64,000 nucleotides of DNA from Streptomyces sp. CG1. Lineage in GTDB: Bacteria > Actinomycetota > Actinomycetes > Streptomycetales > Streptomycetaceae. The stretch lies in NCBI RefSeq assembly GCF_041080625.1, contig NZ_CP163518.1:6813501-6877500 (forward strand), read 5' to 3'. Positions 42,801 through 50,192 of the stretch are shown here, in pieces (the first letter of the stretch is position 1; each line of letters opens with the position of its first letter). The notes beneath the pieces are model-generated. The model saw nothing but the letters and a program-made list of their open reading frames with translations. It did not search any database and was not told where the DNA came from. The position numbers and the translations under genes were made by a program.

Positions 42801-43364
42801 GCGCAGGAACTCGCGCGCCCCATGCCACGCCCCCCGCAACCGGCCGCGCGCCGGGGCACCCGGTTCCACGCGTGGATGGAAGCCCGCTTCGAGGAACTGA
42901 CGCTGCCCCTGCTGGACCCGGACGAGCTGCCCGGCAGCGACGCCGAGATCGCCGACGAACACGACCTGGAGGCCCTGAAGGAGGCCTTCGAACGCAGCGA
43001 GTACGCCCGGCGCACCCCGTACCGGGTCGAGGCCCCCTTCCAGCTCACCCTCGCCGGCCGCGTCGTACGGGGCCGTATCGACGCCGTCTACCAGCACGGC
43101 CGCGGCGACGAGGTGACGTACGAGATCGTCGACTGGAAGACCAGCCGTACCCGCACCGCCGACCCGCTCCAGCTCGCCGTGTACCGGCTGGCCTGGGCCG
43201 AGCAGCAGGGCGTGCCGCCCGAGTCGGTCACGGCCGCCTTCCTGTACGTCCGCAGCGGCGAGGTCGTACGGCCGCCGGACCTGCCGGACCGGGCCGCCCT
43301 GGAACGGCTCCTCACGGCGGATGCCGGAACGGAAGACGCCGGAGTGGCACACCAGACATCCTGA
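39825..43364 (+). CDS. adnB: AdnB-like helicase-nuclease subunit
   Basis: 1179 residues. UvrD-type motor: VAGAGSGKTTVMAARVVWLV, LLDEYQDTSVAQ, GDPCQAIYGWRGAS, LTAHKSKGLEWDVVAV, and motif VI-like GYVTFTRPRSLLL. The C-terminal nuclease carries GTRFHAWMEARFEE, RVVRGRIDAVYQ, IVDWKTSRTRTADPLQLAVY, the catalytic DxK and QxxxY pattern. An acidic Asp/Glu/Tyr-rich insertion (~residues 865-905) precedes the nuclease. It pairs with the upstream subunit for DNA end processing in homologous recombination. ATG 39825 lies 7 bp after a TAGCCT -10-like box and has no ribosome site, so it may be translated leaderless although located just 114 bp behind adnA. Confidence 0.9.
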   Translation: MPARITDPEQLKELLGIPFTPEQTACIIASPAPQVIVAGAGSGKTTVMAARVVWLVGTGQVAPEQVLGLTFTNKAAGELAERVRKALIKAGVTDPDVIDPDNPPGEPVISTYHAFAGRLLTDHGLRLGLEPTSRLLADATRYQLAARVLREAPGPYPALTRSFADLVSDLLALDSELAEHLVAPEDLRAWDADLLRTLQSAKLTNADLRKVPEAAAARRELADLVRRYRTAKRERDLLDFGDQIALSARLARIPEVGRLLREDFRVVLLDEYQDTSVAQRVLLAGLFGGGTGHPVTAVGDPCQAIYGWRGASVANLDDFPAHFAHADGRPATRQALSENRRSGGRLLDLANGLAEPLRALHAGVEALRPAPGAEHDGTVRCALLPTHAEEIDWIADALAHLVHTGTPPGEIAVLCRTATDFAEIQGALVARDIPVEVVGLSGLLHLPEVADLVAVCEVLQDPGANASLVRLLTGPRWRIGPRDLALLGRRARLLVVHARVDTDDPDRRLAAAVEGIDPAEVISLADALDTFLETPMDGEGDDDGLPFSPDARVRFARLAAELRDLRRSLSDPLMDVLHRVLAVTGLEVELSASPHALAARRRETLSNFLDVAASFAASDGEATLLAFLGFLRTAAQYEKGLDNALPGGENTVKVLTAHKSKGLEWDVVAVPGLVKGTFPSAQGREKWTAQAKVVPHALRGDTDTLPDADNWDARGMKAFHEAMKDHQHTEELRLGYVTFTRPRSLLLGSGHWWGPSQKKPRGPSDFLRALYEHCAAGHGEIEAWAEEPAEDEENPALHRAAADQVWPLPLDDTALARRRAAAETVLAHLETLAAQETGRPPAAHDPAALDDPDWPPPPHDDPYGDEPYDEHGANLPYDEDPFGDEEPPYDANAVALHATAPDAPADRDAWSTARPTVPHQAPAPHDRPGPAEPQHPTDLTPEEARTIASWDRDLDALTGELLRARQAVTDVPLPVTLTATQLMRLAEDPDGLAQELARPMPRPPQPAARRGTRFHAWMEARFEELTLPLLDPDELPGSDAEIADEHDLEALKEAFERSEYARRTPYRVEAPFQLTLAGRVVRGRIDAVYQHGRGDEVTYEIVDWKTSRTRTADPLQLAVYRLAWAEQQGVPPESVTAAFLYVRSGEVVRPPDLPDRAALERLLTADAGTEDAGVAHQTS

Positions 43365-43417
43365 GTGTGACGAACCGCCCGCCGAGGTTGTCGGTGCGGG
43401 CCGATAGGCTCGTGAGC

Positions 43418-44821
43418 ATGAGCCAGACCCCGGACAGCGCCGTCCGCACGTACATCGAGCAGCATCGCGCCGCCTTCCTCGACGACCTCGCTGCATGGCT
43501 GCGCATCCCCTCCGTGTCGGCCCAGCCCGACCACGCACCCGATGTCCGGCTCAGCGCCGACTGGCTCGCCGCCAAGCTCGAGGAGGCCGGCTTCCCGACC
43601 GCCGAGGTCTGGCAGACCCCGGGCGCCCCGGCCGTCTTCGCCGAGTGGCCCTCCGCCGACCCCGAGGCGCCCACCGTCCTCGTCTACGGCCATCACGACG
43701 TGCAGCCCGCCGCCCGCGAGGACGGCTGGGACAGCGACCCGTTCGAGCCGGTCGTCCGTGGAAACCGCCTCTACGCGCGCGGGGCGGCCGACGACAAGGG
43801 CCAGGTGTTCTTCCACACACTCGGCGTCCGCGCCCACCTCGCCGCCACGGGCCGCACCGCCCCCGCGGTCAACCTGAAGCTGCTGATCGAGGGTGAGGAG
43901 GAGTCCGGCTCCCCGCACTTCCGTGCCCTGGTCGAGGAGCACGCGGCACGGCTCGCAGCCGACGCCGTGATCGTCTCCGACACCGGCATGTGGTCCGAGG
44001 ACACCCCGACCGTCTGCACCGGCATGCGCGGCCTCGCCGAGTGCGAGATCCGGCTGTACGGCCCCGACCAGGACATCCACTCCGGCTCCTTCGGCGGCGC
44101 CGTACCCAACCCGGCCACCGCGGCCGCCCGCCTGGTCGCCGCCCTGCACGACGAGCACGCGCGCGTGGCGATCCCCGGCTTCTACGACGGCATCGTGGAG
44201 CTGACCGACCGCGAGCGCGAACTGTTCGCCGAGCTGCCCTTCGACGAGGCGCGCTGGCTGCACACCGCCAAGTCCCACGCCCCCCACGGCGAGGCCGGAT
44301 ACAGCACCCTCGAACGCATCTGGGCCCGCCCGACCGCCGAGGTCAACGGCATCGGCGGTGGCTACCAGGGCCCGGGCAGCAAGACGATCATCCCGTCCTC
44401 GGCCATGGTGAAGCTGTCTTTCCGGATGGTCGCGGGCCAGGAGCCCGACCACATCGAGAAGGCCGTCTGCGGCTGGGCCGAGACGCAGCTGCCCGCCGGG
44501 ATCCGGCACGAGATCAGCTTCGGCGCGGCCACGCGCCCGTGCCTGACCCCGCTCGACCACCCCGCGCTGCAGTCCGTGGCCCGCGCCATGGGCCGCGCTT
44601 TCGAGAAACCGATCCGCTTCACCCGCGAGGGCGGCTCCGGACCCGCCGCCGACCTCCAGGAAGTCCTCGGCGCCCCCGTGCTCTTCCTCGGCATCTCCGT
44701 CCCCTCCGACGGCTGGCACGCCCCCGACGAAAAGGTCGAGCTGGACCTCCTCCTCAAGGGCGTCGAGACGAGCGCCTACCTGTGGGGTGACCTGGCCGAG
44801 CACTGGCGTCCCACGCCCTGA
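43418..44821 (+). CDS. M20-family dipeptidase
   Basis: 467 residues. Metal-binding motifs of the M20 clan: VYGHHDVQPA (His/Asp), ARGAADDKGQ (bridging Asp), IEGEEESGS (general base and metal Glu), and the late His in GWHAPDEKVELD. The dimerisation or lid domain is inserted in the middle (IRLYGPDQDIHSGSFGG). The family hydrolyses dipeptides or N-acyl amino acids using two Zn2+ ions. ATG 43418 begins MSQTPDSAVRTYIEQH, consistent with family N-termini. It lies 53 bp after adnB, probably by chance readthrough rather than shared function. Confidence 0.9.
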   Translation: MSQTPDSAVRTYIEQHRAAFLDDLAAWLRIPSVSAQPDHAPDVRLSADWLAAKLEEAGFPTAEVWQTPGAPAVFAEWPSADPEAPTVLVYGHHDVQPAAREDGWDSDPFEPVVRGNRLYARGAADDKGQVFFHTLGVRAHLAATGRTAPAVNLKLLIEGEEESGSPHFRALVEEHAARLAADAVIVSDTGMWSEDTPTVCTGMRGLAECEIRLYGPDQDIHSGSFGGAVPNPATAAARLVAALHDEHARVAIPGFYDGIVELTDRERELFAELPFDEARWLHTAKSHAPHGEAGYSTLERIWARPTAEVNGIGGGYQGPGSKTIIPSSAMVKLSFRMVAGQEPDHIEKAVCGWAETQLPAGIRHEISFGAATRPCLTPLDHPALQSVARAMGRAFEKPIRFTREGGSGPAADLQEVLGAPVLFLGISVPSDGWHAPDEKVELDLLLKGVETSAYLWGDLAEHWRPTP

Positions 44822-44893
44822 CCGGACCGCGCCGTACGTCCCGCCGAACCGCCCGCCGAACGAACCGCTGCACTGGGGGAGTTGGAAGCACCC

Positions 44894-45838
44894 GTGACCA
44901 CCTGGACCGACGACACAGCCGATCGACCCATCTCGCTGACCGCCCCGAGCGGCATCGACCGCGCCGCCCACCACCGGCTCGACGAGGCCTGGCTCGCGGC
45001 GGCGTGGAGCCACCCCACGACCCGCTGCTTCGTGGTCTCCGGCGGACAGGTGCTCATCGACGAGACACCGGACGGCCGGACCGAACTCGTCATGACGCCG
45101 TCCTTCGAGGCTCCGCTCACCGAAGCACACCGCTACTTCCTCGGTACCGACGACGAAGGCGTCAGCTACTTCGCGCTCCAGAAGGACTCGCTGCCGGGCC
45201 GTATCGACCAGTCCGCGCGCCCCGCCGGGCTGCGGGAGGCGGGTCTGCTGCTCTCGCCGCGCGACGCCGGCCTCATGGTGCACGCGGTCGGCCTGGAGAA
45301 CTGGCAGCGCACCCACCGCTTCTGCTCCCGCTGCGGCGAGCGCACGGTCATCGCCGCCGCCGGCCACATCCGCCGCTGCCCGGCCTGCGGCGCCGAGCAC
45401 TACCCGCGCACCGACCCGGCCGTGATCATGGCGGTGACCGACGCCGACGACCGCATCCTGCTCGGCCGCCAGGTCCACTGGCCCGAGGGCCGCTTCTCCA
45501 CACTCGCCGGCTTCGTCGAACCCGGCGAGTCCATCGAGCAGGCGGTGCGCCGCGAGGTGTCCGAGGAGGTCGGCGTGACCGTCGGCCCCGTGGAGTACGT
45601 GGCCAGCCAGCCCTGGCCGTTCCCGTCCAGCCTGATGCTCGGCTTCACCGCCCGCGCCACCTCCACCGAGATCGACGTCGACGGCGACGAGATCCACGAG
45701 GCCCGCTGGTTCTCCCGCGAGGAACTCCACGAGGCCTTCGAGTCCGGCGAGGTGCTGCCGCCCTACGGCATCTCCATCGCGGCCCGCCTGATCGAGATGT
45801 GGTACGGCAAGCCGCTGCCGACGCGCAGCTTCGTCTGA
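44894..45838 (+). CDS. nudC: NAD(+)/NADH pyrophosphatase NudC
   Basis: 314 residues. A four-Cys zinc ribbon (FCSRCGER and RRCPACGAEHYPRTDPA) precedes the Nudix box GFVEPGESIEQAVRREVSEE with VGV, and the SQPWPFPSSLMLGF motif specific to NudC follows. NudC hydrolyses NADH or NAD, and removes NAD caps from RNA 5' ends. GTG 44894 has GGAAG at 8 nt upstream. It begins 72 bp after the dipeptidase stop, and the methyltransferase starts 10 bp after its own stop, so this and the next gene are likely cotranscribed. Confidence 0.92.
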   Translation: MTTWTDDTADRPISLTAPSGIDRAAHHRLDEAWLAAAWSHPTTRCFVVSGGQVLIDETPDGRTELVMTPSFEAPLTEAHRYFLGTDDEGVSYFALQKDSLPGRIDQSARPAGLREAGLLLSPRDAGLMVHAVGLENWQRTHRFCSRCGERTVIAAAGHIRRCPACGAEHYPRTDPAVIMAVTDADDRILLGRQVHWPEGRFSTLAGFVEPGESIEQAVRREVSEEVGVTVGPVEYVASQPWPFPSSLMLGFTARATSTEIDVDGDEIHEARWFSREELHEAFESGEVLPPYGISIAARLIEMWYGKPLPTRSFV

Positions 45839-45848
45839 GGCGGCCGGG

Positions 45849-46463
45849 GTGGAGGACGACCCGTACTGGAACCACAACGTCCACTACCATCGGGCCGTGC
45901 TGGCCGCCGTACCCGACGGCTGCCGCACGGCCCTGGACGTCGGCTGCGGCGACGGCCTCCTCGCCCGCAAGCTCGCGACCAGAGCGGCGACGGTCACGGG
46001 CGTGGACCGCTCAGCGGAGATGATCCGCCAGGCCCGCACACGGCAGCCCGGGAACGTGTCCTTCGTGCAGGCCGACTACCTGGACGGCGCCGCGCTCCCG
46101 GAGGAGGCCTACGGCTTCGTCAGCGCGGTCGCCGTCGTCCATCACGCCCCCTTCGAGGACGCGATCAGCGCGCTGACCCGGCTGGTCGCACCCGGCGGCC
46201 GCCTGGTCGTGGTCGGGCTCGCGTACAACCGCACTCTGCTCGACTGGCTGATCAGCGGCTGCGGGCTGCCCGCGAGCAAGCTGCACGCACGACTGCGCGG
46301 CGGCAAGCGCGCCCCGGTCGGCATGCCCATGGAGGACTCGGCCATGCACTGGGCCCAGGTCCGCGCGGCCGCCCACCGCCTGCTGCCCGGCTGCCACTAC
46401 CGGCGCCGGCTGCTGTGGCGCTACGTCGTGGTCTGGGACAAGACACAGCGGGGCGGCCCCTGA
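45849..46463 (+). CDS. Class I SAM-dependent methyltransferase
   Basis: 204 residues. SAM-binding motif I is ALDVGCGDGLLARKLA, followed by the acidic loop GVDRSAEMIRQA, a VSFVQADYLDG motif and the product-side strand RLVVVGLAY. This resembles small-molecule methyltransferases of the UbiE type; the substrate is unknown. The C-terminal half (residues ~145-204) is basic. GTG 45849 follows nudC by only 10 bp. The TGA stop is inside the 19-bp stem of a perfect terminator. Confidence 0.85.
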   Translation: MEDDPYWNHNVHYHRAVLAAVPDGCRTALDVGCGDGLLARKLATRAATVTGVDRSAEMIRQARTRQPGNVSFVQADYLDGAALPEEAYGFVSAVAVVHHAPFEDAISALTRLVAPGGRLVVVGLAYNRTLLDWLISGCGLPASKLHARLRGGKRAPVGMPMEDSAMHWAQVRAAAHRLLPGCHYRRRLLWRYVVVWDKTQRGGP

Positions 46464-46486
46464 TCCCTCAGGGGCCGCCCCGCTGT
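46445..46486 (+). terminator. Perfect 19-bp-stem terminator after the methyltransferase
   Basis: ACAGCGGGGCGGCCCCTGA (46445-46463) pairs exactly with the arm at 46468-46486 around TCCC. The stem includes the methyltransferase stop codon. Confidence 0.88.
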
Positions 46487-46518
46487 GATCGCTCCGCGGA
46501 AACCCGCGGAGCGATCAC
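46485..46518 (-). terminator. Perfect 15-bp-stem terminator after the mycoredoxin
   Basis: GTGATCGCTCCGCGG (46485-46499) pairs with CCGCGGAGCGATCAC (46504-46518) around AAAC. The stem includes the mycoredoxin stop codon. It abuts the previous hairpin, giving two back-to-back terminators between convergent genes. Confidence 0.88.
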
Positions 46519-46757
46519 GCGCCGATCTTCTGCTTCACCTGGGCCAGCGAGGGGTTCGTCAGCGTCGAGCCGTCCGGGAAGAGCACGGTCGGAACCGTCT
46601 GGTTTCCGCCGTTCGCCTTCTCGACGAAAGCCGCGGACTCGGGGTCCTGCTCGATGTTGATCTCGGTGTAGCCGATGCCCTCACGGTCCAGCTGGCTCTT
46701 CAGCCGCCGGCAGTAGCCGCACCAAGTCGTGCTGTACATCGTCACAGTGCCCTGCAT
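46515..46757 (-). CDS. Mycoredoxin/glutaredoxin-like protein
   Basis: 80 residues, the normal size for a mycoredoxin-1. The active site is TTWCGYCRRLK (CxxC), the cis-Pro loop is TVPTVLFPDG, and the C-terminal helix ends SLAQVKQKIGA. Mycoredoxins reduce mycothiol mixed disulfides in actinobacteria. ATG 46757 is preceded by a promoter matching the SigR consensus (46802-46830), fitting induction by disulfide stress. The gene is divergent from uvrD2 and convergent with the methyltransferase. Confidence 0.9.
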   Translation of the reverse strand: MQGTVTMYSTTWCGYCRRLKSQLDREGIGYTEINIEQDPESAAFVEKANGGNQTVPTVLFPDGSTLTNPSLAQVKQKIGA

Positions 46758-46801
46758 GTCTCTCGCGCTCCTCAGGCAGCTCGGAAAAGTCGTCCGAGGA
46801 A

Positions 46802-46830
46802 GGAACGTACGACAGCCGTCCGCCATTCCC
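46802..46830 (-). promoter_or_regulatory. SigR-type promoter for the mycoredoxin gene
   Basis: Read on the minus strand: GGGAAT (46830-46825), an 18-nt spacer, then GTTCC (46806-46802), matching GGAAT-N18-GTT. The start would be near 46795, about 38 nt before the ATG. Confidence 0.75.
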
Positions 46831-46837
46831 GCCCGGG

Positions 46838-46903
46838 GTATCCACAGGCGCGGCTGTGACACCTGCCGCATTCATACGACTATCGATGCCCGCCTGTGGA
46901 CAA
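46838..46903. promoter_or_regulatory. Two DnaA-box-like sequences in the mycoredoxin/uvrD2 spacer
   Basis: TGTGGACAA (46895-46903) is the exact reverse complement of TTGTCCACA, the preferred streptomycete DnaA box; GTATCCACA (46838-46846) is a close match in the other orientation. They lie in the divergent promoter region of uvrD2. Confidence 0.35.
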
Positions 46904-46942
46904 CCGCCACGGCAGTCCCGGGCGACCTGGCAGCATGGCGGT

Positions 46943-49168
46943 GTGACAGCAGCAACGCACTCCACCCTCTTCCCGCAGGGCTCCGGCGGTTCTCCGTATG
47001 CGGCTCCGCCGACCGGGGCCGACGCGGTGCTCGAAGGGCTCGACCCCGAGCAGCGCGCGGTCGCCACCGCCCTGCGCGGCCCGGTGTGCGTCCTGGCAGG
47101 AGCGGGCACGGGCAAGACCCGGGCCATCACGCACCGCATCGCCTACGGAGTGCTCGCCGGCATCCTCCAGCCGTCCAGCGTGCTCGCCGTCACCTTCACC
47201 AACCGCGCCGCCGGAGAGATGCGGGGCCGGCTGCGCCAGCTCGGCGCCCACGGCGTCCAGGCCCGCACCTTCCACTCCGCCGCCCTGCGCCAGCTGCAGT
47301 ACTTCTGGCCGAAAGCGATCGGTGGCGGCATGCCCCGGCTCGTCGACCGCAAGATCCAGCTCGTCGCCGACGCGGCCGCAAGCCTGGGGACCCGGCTCGA
47401 CCGGGGCGAGCTGCGGGACGTCACCGCCGAGATCGAATGGTCCAAGGTCACCCAGACCATCCCCGCCGACTACGTGTACGCGGCTGCGAAGGCCGGCCGC
47501 GAGGCCCCGCGTGACCCGACCGAGATCGCCCACCTCTACGCGGCCTACGAAGACCTCAAACGCAACCGCGCGGTGATCGACTTCGAGGACGTCCTGCTGC
47601 TCACCGTCGCCATCCTGCAGGACCGGCACGACATCGCCGAACAGGTCCGCGCCCAGTACCAGCACTTCGTCGTCGACGAGTACCAGGACGTCAGCCCCCT
47701 GCAGCAGCGACTGCTCGAGCTGTGGCTCGGCGACCGCGACAGCCTGTGCGTCGTCGGTGACGCCAGCCAGACGATCTACTCGTTCACGGGAGCAACGCCC
47801 GACCATCTCCTCGACTTCCGCGCCCGGCACCCCGGCGCCACCGTCGTCAAACTCGTCCGTGACTACCGCTCCACCCCGCAGGTGGTCCGCCTCGCCAACG
47901 GCCTGCTCGCCCAGGCCCGTGGCCGCGCCGCCGACCACCGGCTGGAACTGGTCTCCCAGCGCGCCCCCGGCCCCGAGCCGGTCTACACCGAATACACCGA
48001 CGAGCCCGCCGAGGCCGAAGGCGCCGCCCGCCGCATCCGTGAGCTGATCGATGCGGGTGTTCCGGCCGCCGAGATCGCCGTCCTGTTCCGTACGAACGCC
48101 CAGTCCGAGACCTACGAGCAGGCCCTCGCCGACGCCGGCGTCCCCTACCAACTGCGCGGCGCCGAGCGCTTCTTCGACCGGCCCGAGGTGCGCAAGGCCG
48201 GCATCGCCCTGCGCGGCGCGGCCCGCTTCGGCGGCAACGACTCGCTGCTGGACGAGGCCGTGGACCTGCCCTCCCAGGTGCGTGCCGTGCTCTCCGGGGA
48301 GGGCTGGACCGCTCAACCCCCGGCCGGCTCCGGCGCCGTAAGAGAGCGCTGGGAGTCCCTCGCCGCCCTGGTCAACCTCGCCCACGACCTCGCCGCCGCC
48401 AGGCCCGCCGCCACCCTCGGCGACTTCGTGGCGGAACTCGACGAGCGGGCGAACGCCCAGCACGCCCCGACCGTCCAGGGCGTCACCCTCGCCTCCCTGC
48501 ACGCAGCCAAGGGCCTGGAGTGGGACGTCGTCTTCCTCGTCGGTATCGCCGAGGGCATGCTGCCCATCACCTACGCCAAGACCGACGAGCAGATCGAGGA
48601 GGAGCGCCGGCTCCTCTACGTCGGCGTCACCCGCGCGCGGGAACGGCTCCAGGTTTCCTGGGCCCTGTCCCGCTCACCGGGCGGCCGCCCCAACCGCCGG
48701 CCGAGCCGCTTCCTCGACGGACTGCGTCCCGGCACCACCGCCACCGTCGGCCGCACCGGCAGCATTGCCACCGGAGGCGTCGAGCGCGGGATCGGCGGGG
48801 GCAGCACCGCCGTCGTTCCCCGGCGCGCCCAGCGCACGCCCGCCCGCTGCCGGGTCTGCGGCCGCACGCTCACCGACGCGGGCGAGATGAAGCTGATGCG
48901 CTGTGAGGAGTGCCCGTCCGACATGGACGAAGGGCTCTACGAACGCCTGCGGGAGTGGCGGGCGGTTCAGGCCGCGCGCAGCGGACAGCCCGACTTCTGC
49001 GTCTTCACCGACCGCACCCTGATGGCCATCGCCGAGGCACGGCCGGAGAGCCCCGCCGAGCTCTCCCGCATCCCCGGCGTCCTCAGCCGCAAGCTGCGCA
49101 GTTACGGGACCGACGTTCTGGCCATCTGCGCAGGTCACGAGGTTGAGGAAGCCGATGAGGACGACTGA
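46943..49168 (+). CDS. uvrD2: UvrD2-type DNA helicase with tetracysteine and HRDC domains
   Basis: 741 residues. Helicase motifs: AGAGTGKTRAITHRIAYGVL, FVVDEYQDVSPLQQ, GDASQTIYSFTGA, KLVRDYRSTPQVV, LASLHAAKGLEWDVVFLVGI and LLYVGVTRARERL. After the motor come a four-Cys knuckle (CRVCGRTL and CEECPSD) and a C-terminal HRDC domain (FCVFTDRTLMAIAEARPESP to LSRIPGVLSRKLRSYG). This matches mycobacterial UvrD2, an essential 3'-to-5' helicase of SF1. GTG 46943 is chosen as the start giving the family N-terminus; the frame is open further upstream through the regulatory region. Its stop lies only ~13 bp before the AT-rich element of the wblC promoter. Confidence 0.92.
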   Translation: MTAATHSTLFPQGSGGSPYAAPPTGADAVLEGLDPEQRAVATALRGPVCVLAGAGTGKTRAITHRIAYGVLAGILQPSSVLAVTFTNRAAGEMRGRLRQLGAHGVQARTFHSAALRQLQYFWPKAIGGGMPRLVDRKIQLVADAAASLGTRLDRGELRDVTAEIEWSKVTQTIPADYVYAAAKAGREAPRDPTEIAHLYAAYEDLKRNRAVIDFEDVLLLTVAILQDRHDIAEQVRAQYQHFVVDEYQDVSPLQQRLLELWLGDRDSLCVVGDASQTIYSFTGATPDHLLDFRARHPGATVVKLVRDYRSTPQVVRLANGLLAQARGRAADHRLELVSQRAPGPEPVYTEYTDEPAEAEGAARRIRELIDAGVPAAEIAVLFRTNAQSETYEQALADAGVPYQLRGAERFFDRPEVRKAGIALRGAARFGGNDSLLDEAVDLPSQVRAVLSGEGWTAQPPAGSGAVRERWESLAALVNLAHDLAAARPAATLGDFVAELDERANAQHAPTVQGVTLASLHAAKGLEWDVVFLVGIAEGMLPITYAKTDEQIEEERRLLYVGVTRARERLQVSWALSRSPGGRPNRRPSRFLDGLRPGTTATVGRTGSIATGGVERGIGGGSTAVVPRRAQRTPARCRVCGRTLTDAGEMKLMRCEECPSDMDEGLYERLREWRAVQAARSGQPDFCVFTDRTLMAIAEARPESPAELSRIPGVLSRKLRSYGTDVLAICAGHEVEEADEDD

Positions 49169-49181
49169 TACGAACTCGTCG

Positions 49182-49221
49182 AAAAAATAGTTTGCGCATG
49201 CCCCAGCAATCCCCATAGGTT
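49182..49221 (+). promoter_or_regulatory. wblC promoter with AT-rich WhiB7-type element
   Basis: An AAAAAATA tract (49182-49189) lies just before TTGCGC (49192-49197, -35); with an 18-nt spacer, TAGGTT (49216-49221) is the -10. WhiB7/WblC-activated promoters have an AT-rich stretch immediately upstream of the -35, bound by the AT-hook, so autoactivation is expected. Confidence 0.65.
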
Positions 49222-49332
49222 CTAGGCACGGATGCAGCGGCCTTCTCCAAAGGCCCGACTCCGTGTTGTACTTGCATATCCGAACGGACTGGTTCACCCC
49301 AGTCCCCAAGACGCCGAGAGGAGGCGAGTCCA

Positions 49333-49653
49333 GTGATCAGCATCAACACCAGCACCATCAGCACGGCCAAACTGACCGATCGCTCGGCCGTCTCCCTGTG
49401 CATGCTCGGCGCCTCCCACCAGGGCACCGGTCTGTCCGGCATCCGTGCCGCCCGTCCGGCGTCCTCCCTTGCTCTCGCAGGCCTTCCCGTCCGTGAGCGC
49501 AATGAGCGACCGACCAAGGCACTGGAAGCGGTAGCGGCACAGGCGCAGGCCTATGCCTTTGCGGCGGCCGGTGCCGGATTCCGGAAGCAGACGACGCAGC
49601 ACCACCTGATGTGGGCCTTCCGTGGGCCAAAACCCTGGAGTGATCCAGCCTGA
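49333..49653 (+). CDS. Upstream ORF in the wblC leader (106 codons)
   Basis: GTG 49333 has a strong AGGAGG site 8 nt upstream, better than that of most genes here. The 106-residue product begins MISINTSTISTAKLTDRS and has no recognised domain. It ends 22 nt before the attenuator hairpin, so a ribosome stalled within or translating it could alter terminator folding. In mycobacterial whiB7 and S. coelicolor wblC, translation-inhibiting antibiotics relieve termination through a leader ORF; this matches that arrangement. The peptide itself may have no function. The C-terminal QTTQHHLMWAFRGPKPWSDP may be the sensing segment. Confidence 0.75.
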   Translation: MISINTSTISTAKLTDRSAVSLCMLGASHQGTGLSGIRAARPASSLALAGLPVRERNERPTKALEAVAAQAQAYAFAAAGAGFRKQTTQHHLMWAFRGPKPWSDPA

Positions 49654-49675
49654 TCCGATCAGGCCGGCGCCTTCA

Positions 49676-49716
49676 GGGCCGCGGAACCCCATCCGGGATC
49701 CGCGGCCCTTCTGTTT
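49676..49716 (+). terminator. Attenuator hairpin of the wblC leader
   Basis: GGGCCGCGGA (49676-49685) pairs with TCCGCGGCCC (49699-49708), loop containing ATCCGGGA, and is followed by TTCTGTTT. It lies between the upstream ORF and wblC, so it should reduce wblC transcription unless translation is perturbed. Confidence 0.85.
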
Positions 49717-49823
49717 GCCCCGAACGGGGACAGCGGAGCGAAGGGGCCTCGGGACGAAAAGAACCCGGTACCAAGCCGACACCCGGTCAACCGGCCGGAC
49801 CGACCAGACGAGGAAGACCAACC

Positions 49824-50192
49824 GTGCAACTCGAAGCGCACGCCCCGTCCGTACCGCCTTCACAGACGATCCCCCCGCCCGGCCTCACGGAGGACTCCAC
49901 CTTGACCCCCCTCACTGCGCTCACCGCGCTCGACGACGCCATCGAGAACCTCGGCGTACCCGTCCCCTGCCGCTCTTACGACCCGGAGGTCTTCTTCGCC
50001 GAGTCGCCGGCGGACGTCGAGTACGCCAAGTCCCTCTGCCGCACCTGCCCGCTGATCGAGGCCTGCCTCGCCGGGGCCAAGGAGCGGCGTGAGCCCTGGG
50101 GCGTCTGGGGCGGCGAGCTGTTCGTCCAGGGTGTCGTCGTCGCCCGGAAGCGGCCGCGTGGCCGCCCGCGGAAGAACCCGGTCACGGCATGA
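49824..50192 (+). CDS. wblC: WblC (WhiB7-type) iron-sulfur transcription factor
   Basis: 122 residues. The [4Fe-4S] ligands are in VPVPCRSYD and SLCRTCPLIEACLAG (C, CxxC, C), the beta-turn is GVWGGE, and the C-terminal AT-hook RGRPRKNP marks the WhiB7/WblC subfamily. The protein binds the primary sigma factor and activates intrinsic resistance genes (efflux, ribosome protection, rRNA methylation) when translation is inhibited. GTG 49824 has GAGGAAG upstream and matches S. coelicolor WblC from memory. Its leader of about 600 nt carries an upstream ORF and terminator. The next gene overlaps by 4 bp. Confidence 0.97.
   Translation: MQLEAHAPSVPPSQTIPPPGLTEDSTLTPLTALTALDDAIENLGVPVPCRSYDPEVFFAESPADVEYAKSLCRTCPLIEACLAGAKERREPWGVWGGELFVQGVVVARKRPRGRPRKNPVTA

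Noticed and set aside
36177..43538. Very long minus-strand frames opposite adnA and adnB
   Set aside because: They are antisense shadows: the plus-strand genes carry full helicase and nuclease motifs.
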